A DNA stretch of 34,817 nucleotides from Nanobdellota archaeon. Lineage in GTDB: Archaea > Aenigmatarchaeota > Aenigmatarchaeia > Aenigmatarchaeales > Aenigmatarchaeaceae. The position numbers and the translations under genes were made by a program. The stretch is from positions 1-34,817 of the forward strand of contig JAHIDZ010000018.1 in the NCBI GenBank assembly GCA_018901755.1. The letters are read 5' to 3'. The notes under the pieces are model-generated. The model was given only the letters and a program-made list of their open reading frames with translations. It was not told the DNA's origin and ran no database searches. This document shows positions 32,675 to 34,817 of the stretch, piece after piece. Numbering within the stretch: position 1 is the first letter of the stretch; the number at the start of each line of letters is the position of its first letter.

Positions 32675-33013
32675 ATGAAAAAAGGAATGGAATTACCAAT
32701 AAACACATTAGTTGTATTTATTATTGCATTAGTTGTTCTGATAGCATTCATTGCATTGTTCATGAATGTGCAAGGACAGGGTGGTAGCACTGTAAGTATT
32801 GAAACTGCTAAAAATAGTGGCTGCCAAAGATATGTAAGCATGAATTATTGTAATACCCCTACAACTTCTGGTTCATCAATATCCATACAATCTGTTCAAT
32901 GTTCTGATACTGCTAAAACTATTGCAAATGATCTTGAAACATTAGCTGCAAAATGCTATGGTATAACTGCCACAACAACAAATAGTGCAGCATCACAGTT
33001 ATGTTGTTTATAA
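32675..33013 (+). CDS. Type IV pilin-like protein, pilin pair member 1
   Basis: The 112-residue product has a textbook prepilin start: M-K-K-G, then MELPINTLV and a helix (IIALVVLIAFIALFM). The cleavage expected from archaeal prepilin peptidases (FlaK/PibD/EppA type) would fall after the Gly. The ectodomain is small and polar with Cys at SGCQRY, NYCN, VQCSD, AKCYG and a final CC. The leaderless promoter supports ATG 32675 over upstream in-frame starts. It is a candidate major filament subunit together with the next gene. Confidence 0.78.
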   Translation: MKKGMELPINTLVVFIIALVVLIAFIALFMNVQGQGGSTVSIETAKNSGCQRYVSMNYCNTPTTSGSSISIQSVQCSDTAKTIANDLETLAAKCYGITATTTNSAASQLCCL

Positions 33014-33033
33014 TTTATGGAGGAATGAAAAAA

Positions 33034-33459
33034 ATGAAAAAAGGAATGGAATTACCAATAAATATGTTAGTAGTAGTAGCAGTAGCAGTCGTAGTTTTAA
33101 TGGGTGTAATTGCTATATACATTCTAGGAGTTGGACCATTTCAACAAAGTGTAGGATTAGAAGCAATTAAGAATTCCGCTTGTTCTCTTTTAGTGAGAGA
33201 AGGATGCACTGCATCAACTTCAGGTATACATGTTAACACAGATGCGAATGAAGATGGTTTTGTATGTACAAAAAATATCGGTTATAATGCAAAAACTGGA
33301 ATTGGATACGATGAAGATACAGATACATGTCTATTTGCAGACGATGGAGAGAATGAAGCTAGAAAACCAGACACATTATTAGGTTTGTGCGCAAGTAAAT
33401 TCGGAAAAACTTCAGATTCAGCATGTAAAGCACTTTGCAATTGTCCAGGATACTATTAA
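33034..33459 (+). CDS. Type IV pilin-like protein, pilin pair member 2
   Basis: The 141-residue product repeats the N-terminus of its neighbour exactly through KKGMELPIN, then MLV and a helix (VVVAVAVVVLMGVIAIYIL). GGAGGA lies 9 nt before ATG 33034; the in-frame ATG at 33025 is too close. The ectodomain is different: a Cys-bounded region with an acidic segment (DTDTCLFADDGENEA) and CKALCNCPGYY at the end. The two pilins probably arose by duplication of the leader and helix with divergence of the exposed part. Confidence 0.78.
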   Translation: MKKGMELPINMLVVVAVAVVVLMGVIAIYILGVGPFQQSVGLEAIKNSACSLLVREGCTASTSGIHVNTDANEDGFVCTKNIGYNAKTGIGYDEDTDTCLFADDGENEARKPDTLLGLCASKFGKTSDSACKALCNCPGYY

Positions 33460-33479
33460 TAATATAGAGGTGATTTTCA

Positions 33480-34289
33480 GTGACAGACACAGTGACGTCA
33501 GTAATAGATACATTCAGTGATAATAATAAGGATAAATTGGCATACATCTTGGGAGCACTCTATGGAGATGGGCACTTTAATTTAAATTCTCACAGAATTC
33601 AATTTGGCAGCTGTGATATAGAATTTATAAGATGTTTAGTTAATTACATTTCTGACATTTTCAATATTAAATTGAATATTAGTGTTATAAAACTTTCAAA
33701 GAAAAATAAAAACCATAGAGACTATTATTACATTTCTTCATCAAGAAAATTATATGATATGATCTCGCAATTTAATTATAAATATCTGAAAAGAATCCCG
33801 GATTTCATTACCAATGGAAGAATGTCAATTAGGGCTGCTTTTCTTGGTGGTGTTTTTGACGCAGAAGGTAATGTTGATATTCATATAATAAAAAGCAGAA
33901 ATGAGATACAAAGACACGTTAGATGTTATTCTAACGATAAGAATTTCTTGGAAAAGATAAAAATTCTGCTATTAAACTTAGAAATAAAATCGTGTATAAA
34001 CAGAAGCAAAGGAAAAAATTATTGCTTAACCATATGGAATCATAAAGGTCTTGTAAATTTTGAAAAATATGTCAATTTTAATATTATCAGAAAGAAATTA
34101 GAATTAAGAAAGGCGATTGAAAGTTATAAACAAATACAAACACAGTGGAACAAAGAAACTTATAATGCGGTAATAAATTTAAGAAATTGCGGATTTGGAG
34201 CGACAAATATACAGAAAAAACTTTTAATAAAAATTCCAAAACCGACAATAGAATCATGGATATACAAAGATGTAAAAATAACGAGGTAG
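33480..34289 (+). CDS. LAGLIDADG homing endonuclease with C-terminal HTH
   Basis: The 269-residue protein has two LAGLIDADG motifs, YILGALYGDG (about 22-31) and FLGGVFDAEG (about 120-129), each with its catalytic acidic residue, so a monomeric active nuclease is plausible. Residues about 225-265 form a helix-turn-helix (NAVINLRNCGFGATNIQKKL, then PTIESWIY), likely for added DNA recognition. It starts at GTG 33480, 6 nt after GAGGTGA. It stands free, not in an intein, and ends 5 nt before alba. Its first residues (MTDTVT) and the DNA around its start resemble those of alba (MTDATD), as if it had captured an alba-like 5' end. Confidence 0.85.
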   Translation: MTDTVTSVIDTFSDNNKDKLAYILGALYGDGHFNLNSHRIQFGSCDIEFIRCLVNYISDIFNIKLNISVIKLSKKNKNHRDYYYISSSRKLYDMISQFNYKYLKRIPDFITNGRMSIRAAFLGGVFDAEGNVDIHIIKSRNEIQRHVRCYSNDKNFLEKIKILLLNLEIKSCINRSKGKNYCLTIWNHKGLVNFEKYVNFNIIRKKLELRKAIESYKQIQTQWNKETYNAVINLRNCGFGATNIQKKLLIKIPKPTIESWIYKDVKITR

Positions 34290-34294
34290 ATAAA

Positions 34295-34609
34295 ATGACA
34301 GATGCAACAGATAACATAATTTTCGTTGGGAAAAAAAGGCTGTAAGTTCCATGCTTTAGTCATTTCTGACCAGCGATGAGTTATGTATTAGCTTGCGTAA
34401 CTCAGTTCAACGAGGGTAATGAAAACATTATCCTAAAAGCTAGAGGACGAGCAATTTCGCACGCAGTCGATGTAGCAGAAATAGTTAAAAACAAATTCGT
34501 AATGAATACAGAAATTAAAAGTGTAAACATCGGAACTGAACAAGTTACAGGCGAACAAGGAGAGAAGCTAAATGTTTCAAGCATAGAAATTATACTTGGT
34601 AAAAAATGA
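34295..34609 (+). CDS. alba: Alba chromatin/RNA-binding protein, gene interrupted by an mRNA intron
   Basis: Exon 1 is 34295-34335 and exon 2 is 34369-34609; joined they encode 93 residues, the normal Alba size. Exon 1 gives [14 protein letters not shown]. Exon 2 gives [31 protein letters not shown] and [11 protein letters not shown], all family hallmarks. The join falls inside the codon of the second Lys of GKKP, the loop matching Lys16/Lys17 of Sulfolobus Alba, which contacts DNA and is acetylation-regulated. Unspliced, translation stops at TAA 34343-34345. An ORF caller would report only a headless protein from 34376. GAGGT precedes ATG 34295. It is probably transcribed with the endonuclease. 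Loss of function instead of splicing is the alternative, but the exact frame restoration argues against it. Confidence 0.9.
34336..34368 (+). other. 33-nt bulge-helix-bulge intron in alba mRNA
   Basis: The outer helix of 7 bp pairs 34323-34329 with 34370-34376 (one G-U). The central helix of 4 bp pairs GAAA 34330-34333 with TTTC 34363-34366. The 3-nt bulges are AAA 34334-34336 and TGA 34367-34369. The inner helix pairs GGCTG 34338-34342 with TAGTC 34357-34361 (two G-U) after one A-A mismatch, closing a 14-nt loop. Cutting after the second base of each bulge, as archaeal splicing endonuclease does, removes 33 nt and restores the reading frame. Confidence 0.85.
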
Positions 34610-34620
34610 TTTTCAGTTAC

Positions 34621-34639
34621 GGGCTTAGTTCTTTAGCCC
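34621..34639 (+). terminator. Hairpin and T-rich tract after alba
   Basis: GGGCT (34621-34625) pairs with AGCCC (34635-34639) across a 9-nt loop. ATTTTATTCTT follows, 12 nt after the alba stop. It is a plausible terminator or 3'-end processing signal separating alba from the tRNA gene. Confidence 0.5.
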
Positions 34640-34658
34640 ATTTTATTCTTACAAAAGC

Positions 34659-34667
34659 TTTAAATTA
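34659..34667 (+). promoter_or_regulatory. TATA box of tRNA-Ala
   Basis: TTTAAATTA is centred about 28 nt before the first tRNA base at 34691. This fits an archaeal tRNA promoter with a very short 5' leader. Confidence 0.55.
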
Positions 34668-34728
34668 TATCAAACTATACTTTATTGTACGGGCTCATGG
34701 CTCAACCCGGTAGAGCACTCGCTTTGCA

Positions 34729-34744
34729 AGATCAAATCCAAAAT
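34729..34744 (+). other. tRNA intron 1, position 37/38, 16 nt
   Basis: The anticodon stem is the outer helix. Central helix TTTG 34723-34726 pairs with CAAA 34739-34742. The bulges are CAA 34727-34729 and ATA 34743-34745. A 3-bp inner helix GAT/ATC closes a 3-nt loop. The canonical BHB cut after the second bulge base gives a 7-nt anticodon loop. Confidence 0.88.
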
Positions 34745-34766
34745 AGCGAGGGGTTGGGGGTTCAAA

Positions 34767-34798
34767 TCTTAATTGTATATTTTTACATTAGGTGAAAT
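34767..34798 (+). other. tRNA intron 2, position 59/60 in the T loop, 32 nt
   Basis: The T stem is the outer helix. Central helix TTCA 34761-34764 pairs with TGAA 34793-34796. The bulges are AAT 34765-34767 and ATT 34797-34799. Inner helix CTTAAT 34768-34773 pairs with ATTAGG 34787-34792 (one G-U). Cutting after the second bulge base rebuilds the standard loop TTCAAAT. Confidence 0.88.
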
Positions 34799-34817
34799 TC
34801 CCCCTGAGTCCACCATA

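Larger units (their letters stand above)
34691..34815 (+). tRNA. tRNA-Ala(UGC) with two introns and encoded CCA
   Basis: The acceptor strands GGGCTCA and TGAGTCC pair with G3-U70, the alanine identity element. A73 and CCA are encoded at 34812-34815. The D arm is GCTC/GAGC. The anticodon stem CTCGC/GCGAG holds loop TTTGCAA with anticodon TGC. The T arm is GGGGG/CCCCC with loop TTCAAAT after splicing. Removing the introns 34729-34744 and 34767-34798 leaves 77 nt including CCA. Standard scans that allow a single anticodon-loop intron may miss or misplace it. Confidence 0.93.

Noticed and set aside
34337-34369. The alba interruption as a frameshift, sequencing error or decayed pseudogene
   Set aside because: The insert is a multiple of three, the flanks are intact and conserved, and it forms a full BHB whose predicted cuts rebuild the protein.
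34376-34609. Alba as a short gene beginning at ATG 34376
   Set aside because: It would lack the first beta strand and the GKKP loop, which are encoded in the same frame at 34295-34335. Splicing explains the gap fully.
34621-34639. The GGGCT/AGCCC hairpin as a riboswitch or tRNA fragment
   Set aside because: It is a 5-bp stem followed by a T-rich tract directly after a stop codon. Its similarity to the GGGCTCA start of the tRNA is only five bases.
1-34817. CRISPR arrays, rRNA or insertion sequences
   Set aside because: No regularly spaced direct repeats, no rRNA-like stretches and no transposase or terminal inverted repeats were seen on reading through.

Overview
The window looks like AT-rich chromosomal DNA from an archaeon, most likely a DPANN-type lineage (Woesearchaeota/Pacearchaeota-like; the lineage is inference). 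Evidence for archaea: an Alba chromatin protein, diphthine synthase (DphB), Trm5 and Taw2 tRNA-G37 enzymes, TATA boxes about 26 nt upstream of leaderless starts, GGTGA-type ribosome binding sites, and bulge-helix-bulge (BHB) introns.

Layout. (1) 1-2123: the tail of a cut gene, a fragment resembling the HK97-gp10 tail/head-completion family, an unrecognised protein with an N-terminal helix-turn-helix, and taw2. (2) 2196-4891: homospermidine synthase plus an ornithine-decarboxylase-type enzyme, a two-gene route from ornithine through putrescine to homospermidine. (3) 4920-6653: trm5 and, divergently, dphB with a DUF357 gene; two leaderless promoters are interleaved in the 31-nt gap. (4) 6721-9640: a microprotein and its larger relative, then four membrane proteins, three of them apparent paralogues. 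(5) 9646-10835, minus strand: two coiled-coil proteins, divergent from (6) 10908-33459: a very long co-directional locus. It encodes an archaellum/type IV pilus-type secretion ATPase carrying a 508-residue intein, a FlaJ/TadC-like platform protein, and about 22 proteins of 39 to 939 residues. Nearly all of these have one N-terminal hydrophobic segment, often directly after M-K-G or M-K-K-G, and many have Cys-rich ectodomains. I read this as a large, uncharacterised type IV filament or surface-secretion machine. Five of the ectodomain proteins appear to be divergent copies of one fold, and two of them carry CxxC-type cysteine arrays.

(7) 33480-34815: a free-standing LAGLIDADG endonuclease, then alba, then tRNA-Ala(UGC). 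The alba reading frame is interrupted by 33 nt containing in-frame stops. These 33 nt fold with their flanks into a BHB motif whose predicted splicing restores a complete 93-residue Alba. The tRNA-Ala contains two more BHB introns (16 nt at 37/38 and 32 nt at 59/60). All three introns share the same 4-bp central helix and 3-nt bulge geometry, so one tRNA splicing endonuclease could process all of them. The alba mRNA intron and the filament locus are the two most notable things here.

No gene-free stretch exceeds 300 bases. All functional calls come from reading motifs by eye; no search or folding program was run.
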